NCBI RefSeq assembly: GCF_008642315.1
Contig: NZ_CP029192.1
Coordinates: forward strand, 8,184,001-8,248,000
Reading direction: 5' to 3'
Length of the DNA: 64,000 nucleotides
Source: Streptomyces venezuelae
GTDB taxonomy: Bacteria; Actinomycetota; Actinomycetes; Streptomycetales; Streptomycetaceae
The notes below the pieces were generated by a model, which made no database searches, was not told the DNA's origin, and worked only from the letters and a program-made list of their open reading frames with translations. Below are positions 25,403 to 36,310 of the stretch, one piece after another. Every line of letters begins with the position of its first letter. Positions within the stretch are counted from its first letter, which is position 1. The position numbers were made by a program, and so were the translations under genes.

Positions 25403-26038
25403 GTGGCCATACGGGTCACGGCCGGACCGGCGAGCACCCCGGCCGGACGACGGCGGGCCGAGGAGGCGCGCCGCCTGCTCGACGAGGAGCTGTCCAGGGT
25501 CCGCCAGCAGGCGGAGAGCTGGCGCAACGGCCTGGCCGCGCTGCTCGCCCTGCTGACCACGGTCGGTGTGGTCAAGGGCCCGGACAGCATTCAGGGGCTC
25601 ACGGCGGGTACGCGTCGTACGGTCGGGATCCTGCTGCTCGGCGGCCTGGCGCTCGCCGCACTCGGCGCCTTCCTCGCCATGCGGGCGGCCTTCGGCATGC
25701 CTCGGCGAAGGCTCGCGGAGGCTTCCCTGGAGGAACTCCTCGTCCGACAGCGGACCGTCACGCGCCGGGCCGTGACCGATCTGCGGCGTGCGATCGTCGC
25801 GGGCTTCACGGCGCTCGCGGCGGTGACGGCTGCCGTCGGACTGACCTGGTACGGAGAGCGGGTCGCCGCGCCGGGCTTCCGGGTGGTGGAGACATCGGGC
25901 ACCGCACGCTGCGGCGAACTCCTCTCCATGGATGAGAAGTTCGTGCGGATCCGGGTGAGCGGAGCCGAGGAGCGGCGGATTCAGCTGTCCCGTGTTGTCT
26001 CGGCCAAGCCGGTGCCCGGGGGCTGTCCCAAGCGGTGA
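25403..26038 (+). CDS. unknown membrane protein with two predicted helices
   Basis: 211 residues, GTG start one base after the previous stop. An amphipathic N-terminal helix (RRAEEARRLLDEELSRVRQQ) leads to a first hydrophobic region around LLALLTTVGVV, then GILLLGGLALAALGAFLAM. After a basic helix comes IVAGFTALAAVTAAVGLTW, then a C-terminal domain of about 55 residues with two Cys (TARCGELLS and PGGCPKR). Not recognised as a named family. Its tight coupling to the Cys-pair protein upstream is the only functional hint. It converges on the metalloprotease gene. Confidence 0.75.
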   Translation: MAIRVTAGPASTPAGRRRAEEARRLLDEELSRVRQQAESWRNGLAALLALLTTVGVVKGPDSIQGLTAGTRRTVGILLLGGLALAALGAFLAMRAAFGMPRRRLAEASLEELLVRQRTVTRRAVTDLRRAIVAGFTALAAVTAAVGLTWYGERVAAPGFRVVETSGTARCGELLSMDEKFVRIRVSGAEERRIQLSRVVSAKPVPGGCPKR

Positions 26039-26080
26039 GAGGCAGGTCGCCCGGGTCTCGTGGTTCGGGACGGTCAGGTG

Positions 26081-27276
<1,196 letters not shown>

Positions 27277-27280
<4 letters not shown>

Positions 27281-27702
27281 GGCCCTTGTTCCGTCGCGCA
27301 TCCCGGGCACCGCCCCCGATACGTCACCTCCGCCGCGGAGACCGCGTAACCGAACCGTTCGGAGTCCGGCAGGTCGCTCAGGGGGTCACCGGAGGGGTGG
27401 ACATCGCGGATCGTGCCGCAGCCCGAGCACACCAAGTGCTGGTGCGGGCGGTGCGCGTTGGGGTCGTAGCGTTTGGCGCGGCCGTCCGTGGTCACCTCGA
27501 TCACCTCGCCGAGCAGGACGAGTTCGCCGAGCGTGTTGTAGACGGTAGCGCGGGATATCTCCGGCAGCCTGGCGGTGGCCTGGGCGAGCACCTCGTCGGC
27601 GGTCAGGTGGACGTGTTCGCCGGCGAGCACCTCGGCGACCACGCGGCGCTGGGCGGTCATCCGCCAGCCGCGTCCGCGGAGCCGTTGCAGCAGGTCACTC
27701 AT
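27277..27702 (-). CDS. Fur-family transcriptional repressor (FurA/CatR type)
   Basis: 141 residues from the ATG at 27702; a TTG 9 bases upstream is in frame but less likely. The winged-helix part contains MTAQRRVVAEVL and ISRATVYNTLGELV. The dimer/metal part contains HRPHQHLVCSGCGTIRDV and a C-terminal CPGC, the two CxxC of the structural zinc site. It is divergent from katG with 253 bp between starts. In Streptomyces and mycobacteria, FurA/FurS/CatR proteins repress catalase-peroxidase genes and lose DNA binding on oxidation, so control of katG is very likely. The downstream metalloprotease gene overlaps its stop and would be co-regulated. Confidence 0.9.
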
Positions 27703-27764
27703 GGCCACCAACCCTCACTGTGCAGAGTCCTCGCGAATGAATACGCGTGCGCCTGTCTGTCGTA

Positions 27765-27792
27765 TTGACTTGGATTTCGTCCATCGTAGGAT
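27765..27792 (+). promoter_or_regulatory. katG promoter with internal dyad
   Basis: TTGACT (27765-27770), 16-bp spacer, TAGGAT (27787-27792). Within the spacer lies the inverted repeat TGGA-TTTCG-TCCA (27771-27783), placed to let a repressor block polymerase. It is the best candidate for the Fur operator. It leaves a 5' untranslated leader of about 157 bases. Confidence 0.65.
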
Positions 27793-27844
27793 CGGATCCG
27801 GCTGGCAGCCAAGGGTCAGGGCAACGGCAGGAAATCACACGTGA

Positions 27845-30181
<2,337 letters not shown>

Positions 30182-30186
30182 CACGA

Positions 30187-30224
30187 GCGCCGGTTGAACG
30201 GTGGCTCGGCTGACTGACCGGCGC
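30187..30224 (+). terminator. possible katG terminator hairpin
   Basis: An 8-bp stem GCGCCGGT (30187-30194) with ACCGGCGC (30217-30224), 22-base loop, begins six bases after the katG stop. The long loop makes the call uncertain. Confidence 0.4.
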
Positions 30225-30262
30225 GCCCAGGATGGCCCTCTGGACGCGCCGGGCCCGGCCGA

Positions 30263-31120
30263 TCACCACCACGTCGGGCGTCGGCCCCTCGCGGATACCA
30301 AGGGTGCTGTGGCGAGGTCGAGGCGGCCCGACGTGACGTTGTCGAGATGCCGGTCGATCTCCTCGTCGGTGGCGAGCCCCGCCGAGACCAGCTGTGCGCG
30401 GATGTGCCGCACCGTCGCCGCCTCCAGGACGTCGCAGGCCGGGGACGTGATCGGGAAGTAGGCGTCCGCGGTGACGTCGGTGAGGCCCGACTCCCGCAGC
30501 AGGCGGGGGAGTCTGCGGCCGTAGGACAGGTCGGCCCCGCGGGTCGCGAGCAGGGAACGGAACCCGGTGCGCAGCCTGTTGGCCAGTACCTGCTCGGGTC
30601 CGTACTCGTCCAGGCAGATCAGTGGCTGAGACGCCGGATCCGCGTCCTCGAGGAGCAGCCATCCGCCTGGCCGCAGCGCGGAGACCATCGAGCGCAGGGC
30701 CCGCTCCCTGTCGGCCACGTGGACCAGGACCAGCCGCGCGTGCACGAAGTCGTAGCCGGTCACCGGCGGGTCGTCCCGGCCCACGTCGTGGCGACGGACC
30801 TCGACGACGTCTCCCGCGGCCCCGGAGGCCCAGGAGGTGTCGATGTCGGTCGCCAGCACCCGGCCCGTACCGCCGACCCGGTCGGCCAGCCACGTCACCA
30901 CGGAGGGCCCGCCCGCCCCGACTTCCCAGCACTTCCACCCCGGAGCGATGCCCAAGGCCTCGACGTGCCGGAAGGTCACCGGGTCGAAGAGCTCGCTCAG
31001 CGCGTCGAAACGGATGCCCGCCTCGGAACGCGCGTTGTCCAGGAGATAGCCGTGGTCGATGGGGGTGTCGCGGCCGGCAGGGCCGGCGGGGGTGTCGGAT
31101 GTGGGTGTGGAGCCTGTCAT
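30263..31120 (-). CDS. class I SAM-dependent methyltransferase
   Basis: 285 residues, ATG at 31120. SAM-binding motif I is CWEVGAGGPSVVTWLAD; the acidic loop is VLATDID; post-motif regions are YDFVHARLVLVHV and LRPGGWLLLEDAD. The N-terminus GYLLDNARSEAGIRFDALSE resembles actinobacterial UbiE/COQ5-like methyltransferases of unknown substrate. It is convergent with katG and divergent from the TOPRIM gene, 62 bp apart. No biosynthetic context is visible. Confidence 0.82.
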   Translation of the reverse strand: MTGSTPTSDTPAGPAGRDTPIDHGYLLDNARSEAGIRFDALSELFDPVTFRHVEALGIAPGWKCWEVGAGGPSVVTWLADRVGGTGRVLATDIDTSWASGAAGDVVEVRRHDVGRDDPPVTGYDFVHARLVLVHVADRERALRSMVSALRPGGWLLLEDADPASQPLICLDEYGPEQVLANRLRTGFRSLLATRGADLSYGRRLPRLLRESGLTDVTADAYFPITSPACDVLEAATVRHIRAQLVSAGLATDEEIDRHLDNVTSGRLDLATAPLVSARGRRPTWW

Positions 31121-31182
31121 GGGGCGATTGTCCCGCCGATATTCGGTGCCGTGCCGGGCGGCCGACGTGCAGACTCGTTCCC

Positions 31183-31800
31183 ATGGCGGACATGTGGGCG
31201 TTCAGGGACGCGGTCGGCGACTGGGCGGCGGGTGGTCCCGGTGGGCCCGCGAGTGATCTGGCGGCGCGGCTGGGGCTGCGGACCGCCGTGTTGCTGGAGG
31301 GGCCCAGCGACCTCGCGGCCGTCGACGCGCTGGCCGCGCGGCGGGGGCGGGATCTCGCCGCCGAGGGAGTGTGCGTCGTACCGATGGGCGGGGCGATGAG
31401 CGTCGGGCGGTACGCCGGGCTGCTCGGGCCGCCCGGTCTCGGCCTGCGCCTGACGGGGCTGTGCGACGTGCGCGAGCAGGGTTTCTACGATCGCGGTCTC
31501 GAGCGGGCCGGGGCGTCGCGGCGGGACATCTATGTCTGCGCCGCGGACCTGGAGGACGAGCTCATCCGCGCGCTGGGCACGGCGAGGGTCGAGGAGATCG
31601 TCCGGGACGAGGGCGACCTTCGGGCCTGGCAGACTCTGCAGCGGCAGCCCGCCCACCAGGGCACGCCGCGTCACCAGCAGTTGCGGCGCTTCCTCGGCAC
31701 CAAGAAGGGACGCAAGATCCGTTACGGCGGTCTGCTGACGGAGGCCCTCGCCCCCGGAGAAGTGCCCGCCCCGCTCGAAGGACTCCTCGCGAGCGTGTGA
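31183..31800 (+). CDS. stand-alone TOPRIM-domain protein (OLD nuclease-like)
   Basis: 205 residues. The sequence looks like the TOPRIM half of OLD-family nucleases without the ATPase half: acidic LLEGPSDLAAVDALAARRG, VVPMGGAMSVGRY, LTGLCDVREQGFYDRGL and ADLEDELIRALG carry the conserved Glu and Asp residues that bind Mg. The C-terminal part is a basic region (RFLGTKKGRKIRYGGLL) that could contact DNA. No ATPase, helicase or UvrD partner is nearby, so either it acts alone or its partner is elsewhere. No clear ribosome site; the message may be leaderless. Nuclease activity is inferred. Confidence 0.75.
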   Translation: MADMWAFRDAVGDWAAGGPGGPASDLAARLGLRTAVLLEGPSDLAAVDALAARRGRDLAAEGVCVVPMGGAMSVGRYAGLLGPPGLGLRLTGLCDVREQGFYDRGLERAGASRRDIYVCAADLEDELIRALGTARVEEIVRDEGDLRAWQTLQRQPAHQGTPRHQQLRRFLGTKKGRKIRYGGLLTEALAPGEVPAPLEGLLASV

Positions 31801-31843
31801 AGCGTGGACCTGGCACAGGACCCAAGCGGATATGATGGGAGAC

Positions 31844-31915
31844 ATAAGGCTGCCTTATGAGGTCATAAATCAGACCCGCCTACTTACTTAGGCTTGCCTT
31901 AGTTTAGGCTTTCCC
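31844..31915. promoter_or_regulatory. cluster of dyads and iron-box-like sites upstream of fprA
   Basis: Two interlocked perfect palindromes, ATAAGGC-T-GCCTTAT (31844-31858) and TTATGA-GG-TCATAA (31855-31868), lie just after a TATGAT -10-like box (31831-31836). Further on, TTAGGCTTGCCTTAG and TTAGTTTAGGCTTTCC (about 31888-31914) resemble halves of the actinobacterial iron-box consensus TTAGGTTAGGCT; the second matches seven of the eight left-arm bases. The segment is strikingly AT-rich for this genome. Confidence 0.6.
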
Positions 31916-31952
31916 TCGAGTCACTCCATCACCGCTCGAAGGGAACCCCAAC

Positions 31953-33317
31953 ATGCCTCGCCCTCTGCGGGTAGCCATTGTCGGAGCCGGCCCCGCCGGT
32001 ATCTACGCCGCCGACGCGCTGCTCAAGTCCGCAGTGGCGGTCGAGCCGGGTGTGTCGATCGACCTCTTCGAGCGGATGCCGGCGCCGTTCGGCCTGATCC
32101 GTTACGGCGTCGCCCCGGACCACCCCCGCATCAAGGGCATCATCACGGCCCTGCACCAGGTGCTCGACAAGCCCCAGATCCGCCTCTTCGGCAACGTCGA
32201 CTACCCGCGCGACATCAGCCTGGACGACCTGCGCAGCTTCTACGACGCCGTGATCTTCTCCACGGGCGCCACCGCCGACCGCGCGCTCGACATACCCGGC
32301 ATCGACCTCGACGGCTCGTACGGAGCCGCGGACTTCGTGTCCTGGTACGACGGGCACCCCGACGTGCCGCGCACCTGGCCGCTGGAGGCCGAGAAGGTCG
32401 CCGTCCTCGGCGTCGGCAACGTGGCGCTCGACGTCGCCCGCATCCTCGCCAAGACCGCCGAGGAACTGCTGCCGACCGAGATCCCGGCGAACGTCCACGA
32501 GGGGCTCAAGGCCAACAAGGCGCTGGAGGTCCACGTCTTCGGCCGCCGTGGCCCCGCGCAGGCGAAGTTCAGCCCGATGGAGCTGCGCGAGCTGGACCAC
32601 TCGCCGAACATCGAGGTCATCGTCGACCCCGAGGACATCGACTACGACGACGGCTCGATCGCGACCCGGCGCGGCAACAAGCAGGCCGACATGGTCGCCA
32701 AGACCCTGGAGAACTGGGCGATCCGCGACGTCGGCGACCGCCCGCACAAGCTGTTCCTGCACTTCTTCGAGTCGCCCGTCGAGATCCTCGGCGAGGACGG
32801 CAAGGTCGTCGGCCTGCGCACGGAGCGCACCGCCCTCGACGGTACCGGGAACGTCGAGGGCACCGGCGAGTTCAAGGACTGGGACCTCGGGGCGGTCTAC
32901 CGCGCCGTCGGCTACCTCTCCGACGAACTGCCCAAGCTGCCCTGGGACGTCGCGTCCGGCACGGTTCCGGACGTGGCGGGCCGGGTGATCGAGGAGTCCG
33001 GCGAGCACCTCCGGTCGACCTACGTCACCGGGTGGATCCGGCGCGGCCCGGTCGGCCTCATCGGCCACACCAAGGGCGACGCCAACGAGACCGTCGCGAG
33101 CCTCCTCGACGACCGTGAGAACGGCCGACTGCACACGCCCGCGTCGCCGGAGCCGGAGGCCGTCGACGCCTTCCTCGGTGAGCGCAACGTCCGCTTCACC
33201 ACGTGGGACGGCTGGTACCGCCTCGACGCCGCGGAGAAGTCCCTCGGCGAGCCGCACGGCCGTGAGCGCGTGAAGATCGTCGAGCGCGAGGACATGCTGA
33301 AGGCGAGCGGCGCGTAA
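31953..33317 (+). CDS. fprA: ferredoxin/adrenodoxin-type NADPH reductase (FprA-like)
   Basis: 454 residues, ATG at 31953 with AAGGGAA upstream. FAD motif VAIVGAGPAGIYAADALL, then FERMPAPFGLIRYGVAPDHP, the family hallmark. The NADPH motif is VAVLGVGNVALDVARIL with HVFGRRGPAQAKFS, and WIRRGPVGLIGHTKGDA near the C-terminus. It passes electrons from NADPH to ferredoxins and so to P450s or other acceptors in the cytoplasm. It could support the P450 of the 38-56 kb cluster. Upstream dyads suggest metal- or redox-dependent control. Followed by a strong terminator. Confidence 0.93.
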   Translation: MPRPLRVAIVGAGPAGIYAADALLKSAVAVEPGVSIDLFERMPAPFGLIRYGVAPDHPRIKGIITALHQVLDKPQIRLFGNVDYPRDISLDDLRSFYDAVIFSTGATADRALDIPGIDLDGSYGAADFVSWYDGHPDVPRTWPLEAEKVAVLGVGNVALDVARILAKTAEELLPTEIPANVHEGLKANKALEVHVFGRRGPAQAKFSPMELRELDHSPNIEVIVDPEDIDYDDGSIATRRGNKQADMVAKTLENWAIRDVGDRPHKLFLHFFESPVEILGEDGKVVGLRTERTALDGTGNVEGTGEFKDWDLGAVYRAVGYLSDELPKLPWDVASGTVPDVAGRVIEESGEHLRSTYVTGWIRRGPVGLIGHTKGDANETVASLLDDRENGRLHTPASPEPEAVDAFLGERNVRFTTWDGWYRLDAAEKSLGEPHGRERVKIVEREDMLKASGA

Positions 33318-33338
33318 CGCTCCGCGGTGTGAACCCCT

Positions 33339-33389
33339 GTGTGCGCAGGCGAGTTGGTGGGTCTCCCTCCTCAACTCGCCTGCGCACAC
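33339..33389. terminator. bidirectional terminator, perfect 18-bp stem
   Basis: GTGTGCGCAGGCGAGTTG (33339-33356) pairs perfectly with CAACTCGCCTGCGCACAC (33372-33389), 15-base loop. It lies between convergent fprA and the aldehyde dehydrogenase gene. Confidence 0.92.
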
Positions 33390-33399
33390 TGCTGTAGGG

Positions 33400-34779
33400 C
33401 TACTTGCCTGTGCTGAGCGGCACGTCCAAGCGAGCGCGGCGGTGACTGAACGCGGCGATGGAGTGCGGGCCGTGATAACTGCCCATGCCGCTCTCGCCGA
33501 CCCCGCCGAACGGCAGGTCGGACACGCGCAGATGGGCCATCGGCAGTCCGAAGCCCAGTCCGCCGGACGAGGTCTCGGTGGCGAGGCGGTGCCGGGTCGT
33601 CTCGTTCTCCGTGAAGCCGTACAGGGCCAGCGGCTTGTCGCGGTCGTTGATGAACGCGATGGCCTCGTCCAGGTCCGCGACCTCCACGATGGGCAGGACC
33701 GGGCCGAATATCTCCTCGGCCATGACGGGGTCGTCCGCCGTCACGCCGGTCAGGACGGTCGGCGCGATGTACACGTCGCCCCGGTCGGTCCGCCCGCCGA
33801 ACACCGTCGTACCCGAATCGAGCAGGGCGCTCACGCGGTCGAAGTGCCGCTCGTTCACCATCCGCCCGTACGCCGGTGAGGACTGCGGGTCCGCGCCGAA
33901 GAGACGCTCCACGGCCTCCGCGAGCGCGCCTGCGAGGGCGCGGGCGGTGCCCGGGTCGGTCAGGACGTAGTCCGGCGCGACGCAGGTCTGCCCGGCGTTG
34001 CGGAACTTGGCGTCGGCCAGCCGGGCGGCGACGGTGGCGACGTCGGCGTCACGGTCGACGAACACCGGCGACTTGCCGCCCAGTTCCAGGGTCACGGGCG
34101 TGAGGTGCTCGGCGGCGGCGCGCATCACGATGCGGCCGACCGTGCCGTTGCCGGTGTAGAAGATGTGGTCGAAGCGCTCGGCGAGCAGTGCCGTGGTCTC
34201 GGGAATGCCGCCCTCGACGACCGCGACGGCCGCGGGGTCCAGGTACTCGGGTACCAGGCGCGCCATCAACTCCGAGGTCGCCGGGGCGAGTTCGCTCGGC
34301 TTGAGGACCACGGTGTTGCCCGCGGCGAGTGCTCCGGCGACCGGTACGAGGGAGAGCTGGACCGGGTAGTTCCACGGGGCGATGACCAGCACGGTGCCGA
34401 GCGGCTCGTACTGCGTGCCGGCCGTGGACCCCTCGGGCAGTCCGGCGAGGGAGGCCTGGTCGAGCCGCTGCGGCTCCAGCCACTGTGCGAGGTGCGCCAG
34501 CGTGTGGTCGATCTCGTGCACGGGCAGGTCGACCTCGGCGCCGTACGCCTCGGGGCGGGGCTTGTGCAGGTCGCTGTGGAGGGCGTCGGCGATGGCCTCG
34601 CGGTTCTCGGTGAACAGCGCGCGCAGCCGGGTCAGCTGCTCCTGACGCCAGGCGAGGGGCCGGGTGCGGCCGGTGGCGAAGGCGGCGCGGAGCCGGGCGA
34701 CCAGGGCGGCGGTCCGGTCGGTGAGGGCGGCGTCGGGGGTGGTGCTGGTCGTGCTGGGCGTGGTGGTTGTGCTGGTCAT
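33400..34779 (-). CDS. aldehyde dehydrogenase (class 3 type)
   Basis: 459 residues from the ATG at 34779, with GAGGA upstream; a long upstream open frame is not coding. Class 3 (ALDH3) architecture: APWNYPVQLSLVPVAGALAA, FYTGNGTVGRIVM, catalytic Glu in LELGGKSPVF, catalytic Cys in NAGQTCVAPDY, EEIFGPVLPI, and C-terminal SDLPFGGVGESGMGSYHG. It oxidises medium or long-chain or aromatic aldehydes with NAD(P). The N-terminal 20 residues are a Thr/Ser-rich low-complexity tail. Third gene of an operon with DJ-1-like and TetR genes, suggesting aldehyde or electrophile detoxification. Confidence 0.93.
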   Translation of the reverse strand: MTSTTTTPSTTSTTPDAALTDRTAALVARLRAAFATGRTRPLAWRQEQLTRLRALFTENREAIADALHSDLHKPRPEAYGAEVDLPVHEIDHTLAHLAQWLEPQRLDQASLAGLPEGSTAGTQYEPLGTVLVIAPWNYPVQLSLVPVAGALAAGNTVVLKPSELAPATSELMARLVPEYLDPAAVAVVEGGIPETTALLAERFDHIFYTGNGTVGRIVMRAAAEHLTPVTLELGGKSPVFVDRDADVATVAARLADAKFRNAGQTCVAPDYVLTDPGTARALAGALAEAVERLFGADPQSSPAYGRMVNERHFDRVSALLDSGTTVFGGRTDRGDVYIAPTVLTGVTADDPVMAEEIFGPVLPIVEVADLDEAIAFINDRDKPLALYGFTENETTRHRLATETSSGGLGFGLPMAHLRVSDLPFGGVGESGMGSYHGPHSIAAFSHRRARLDVPLSTGK

Positions 34780-34829
34780 GCGGGAAATCCTCAGGAGTAC
34801 TTGGTGCGGTGCGGTGTGTTCTTGGTGAT

Positions 34830-34878
34830 GCGTGACGCGTGACGCCTCATGCGTTACGAGTTGCCCGTGGTGCGTCAT
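34830..34878. repeat. array of seven 7-bp units (GCGTGAC-like) between the TetR and aldehyde dehydrogenase genes
   Basis: Units are GCGTGAC, GCGTGAC, GCCTCAT, GCGTTAC, GAGTTGC, CCGTGGT, GCGTCAT; the last covers the TetR stop codon. Positions 34837-34860 match 6879-6902 at 19 of 24 bases, mismatches falling mostly at the seventh base of each unit. Confidence 0.7.
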
Positions 34879-35441
34879 CCGTCCCGTGCCGGGGCCGCCG
34901 TGCCGAGCAGGCCGACGGCGAGGGCCTCGGTGGCCGGGGCCAGCAGCCCGCGGGGCTCGGGCGCCCCCTCCAGGCCGACGACCAGCGCCACGCAGATGTC
35001 GGCGGCCTCGCCGGGCGTGGCGCCCGCGACCGTGCCCGCCTCGCTGAACAGGCCGGTCAGCACCTCGCGCAGCTCCCCGGTGAACGCCGTGCAGATGTCC
35101 CCGAAGAGACGGGCCTTCCCGTCGAGCAGCTCCGCGCCGTGCGGGGAGTCTCCGGCGAGCTGGAGGACGAGGTCGAGCTTGGCGGCCAGGACGCCGTGCA
35201 GTCTCTCCGGGTACGGGGCGTCGGCGGTGGCGGCCTCTCTGGCCCGCCGGAGCGCCTGCTCGTGGAGGCGTCCGGCGAGCCTGCGGAAGGCGTCGTCCTT
35301 GCCGCGCACGTACTGGTAGACGGCGGACCGGGACACGCCCATGGCGGAGGCGATGTCGTCCATCGTGGTGCGTCGCGCGCCGTACCGCGTGAGGCAGTCG
35401 TAGGCGGCGTCGAGGACCTCGTCGAGCCGGTCGGTGCCCAT
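34875..35441 (-). CDS. TetR-family transcriptional regulator
   Basis: 188 residues. DNA-binding domain: AAYDCLTRYGARRTTMDDIA, SAMGVSRSAVYQYVRGKDDAF. The C-terminal ligand domain is divergent, as usual. The gene starts three bases after the DJ-1-like gene stop and precedes the aldehyde dehydrogenase gene in the same direction. A 26-bp inverted repeat in the operon leader (36188-36213) is the best candidate for its operator, so it probably autoregulates the operon. Inducer unknown; an aldehyde would fit. Confidence 0.9.
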   Translation of the reverse strand: MGTDRLDEVLDAAYDCLTRYGARRTTMDDIASAMGVSRSAVYQYVRGKDDAFRRLAGRLHEQALRRAREAATADAPYPERLHGVLAAKLDLVLQLAGDSPHGAELLDGKARLFGDICTAFTGELREVLTGLFSEAGTVAGATPGEAADICVALVVGLEGAPEPRGLLAPATEALAVGLLGTAAPARDG

Positions 35442-35444
35442 GAC

Positions 35445-36140
35445 TCAGGCCAGCTTCCCGAGCAGCTCGACGGCGAGCGGCGCGGAGGACGCGGGGTTCT
35501 GGCCGGTGACGAGGTTGCGGTCGACGACCACGTGCGGGGCCCAGGGCTCGCCCTCCTGGAAGTCGGCGCCGCCCTGCACCAGGCGGTCCTGGAGCAGCCA
35601 CTTCGCCCGGTCGGCGAGGCCGGCCTGGGTCTCTTCGGCGTTGGTGAAGCCGGTGAGGCGGTAGCCCGCGAACGAGGGCAGGCCGTCGGCGGAGACGGCG
35701 GCCAGGAGCGCGGCGGGGGCGTGGCAGACGATGCCGAGCGGCTTGCCCGACTCCAGGGCGGTGGTGAGCAGCCTGCCGGACTCCGCGTCGACGGCGAGGT
35801 CTTCCATGGGGCCGTGGCCGCCGGGGTAGAAGACGGCGGCGTAGTCGTCGAGGTTCACCTCCGCCAGCTTGACCGGGTGCTGGGGCTCGGTGAACGCGGC
35901 GAGCGAGGCGGCGACCTTTTCGGCGCCTTCCTGTCCGCCGTTGACCTCGGGAGCGAGGGAGCCGCCGTCGACGGTGGGGACGACGCCGCCGGGCGTGGCG
36001 ACGACGATCTCGTGGCCTGCGGCCTTGAACGCCTCGTACGGCGCGACGGCCTCCTCGGCCCAGAACCCGGTCGGATGCCGGGTTCCGTCGGCCAGGGTCC
36101 AGTGGTCGACGCCGGTGACTACGAACAGGATCTTCGACAT
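35445..36140 (-). CDS. DJ-1/PfpI (Hsp31-like) family protein
   Basis: 231 residues. Nucleophile Cys in the elbow GIVCHAPAALLAA, with upstream acidic AVFYPGGHGPMEDL. The N-terminus KILFVVTGVDHWTLADGTRH and WAEEAVAPYEAFKAAGHEI match the Hsp31-type branch (type 1 glutamine amidotransferase-like), many of whose members are glutathione-independent glyoxalases or protein deglycases acting on methylglyoxal. First gene of the operon with TetR and aldehyde dehydrogenase. Together they fit reactive-carbonyl defence. Confidence 0.9.
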   Translation of the reverse strand: MSKILFVVTGVDHWTLADGTRHPTGFWAEEAVAPYEAFKAAGHEIVVATPGGVVPTVDGGSLAPEVNGGQEGAEKVAASLAAFTEPQHPVKLAEVNLDDYAAVFYPGGHGPMEDLAVDAESGRLLTTALESGKPLGIVCHAPAALLAAVSADGLPSFAGYRLTGFTNAEETQAGLADRAKWLLQDRLVQGGADFQEGEPWAPHVVVDRNLVTGQNPASSAPLAVELLGKLA

Positions 36141-36187
36141 GGGGGGCCTCCGATGAACGGGATGGGCGGGGTGGTCGGGCGGTCGGT

Positions 36188-36213
36188 CTGACGTTCTGGG
36201 TGCAGAACGTCAG
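36188..36213. promoter_or_regulatory. perfect 11-bp inverted repeat, likely operator of the DJ-1/TetR/ALDH operon
   Basis: CTGACGTTCTG (36188-36198), GGTG, CAGAACGTCAG (36203-36213). It lies 48 bp before the DJ-1-like start and just downstream of the predicted transcription start, where a repressor would block elongation. Confidence 0.75.
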
Positions 36214-36228
36214 GACGGCGATGTCCCC

Positions 36229-36258
36229 AACGTAAATCCATCGGACATAGGGAGCCAA
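36229..36258 (-). promoter_or_regulatory. promoter of the DJ-1/TetR/ALDH operon
   Basis: On the minus strand: TTGGCT (36258-36253), 18-bp spacer, TACGTT (36234-36229). Same -10 sequence as the ssu leader promoter. The 11-bp dyad at 36188-36213 follows at about +10 to +35. Confidence 0.6.
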
Positions 36259-36310
36259 TGACAAAACGAATAGGAGGTATCGGAAAACCAATGGCGGCCT
36301 CCGCGGCCGT

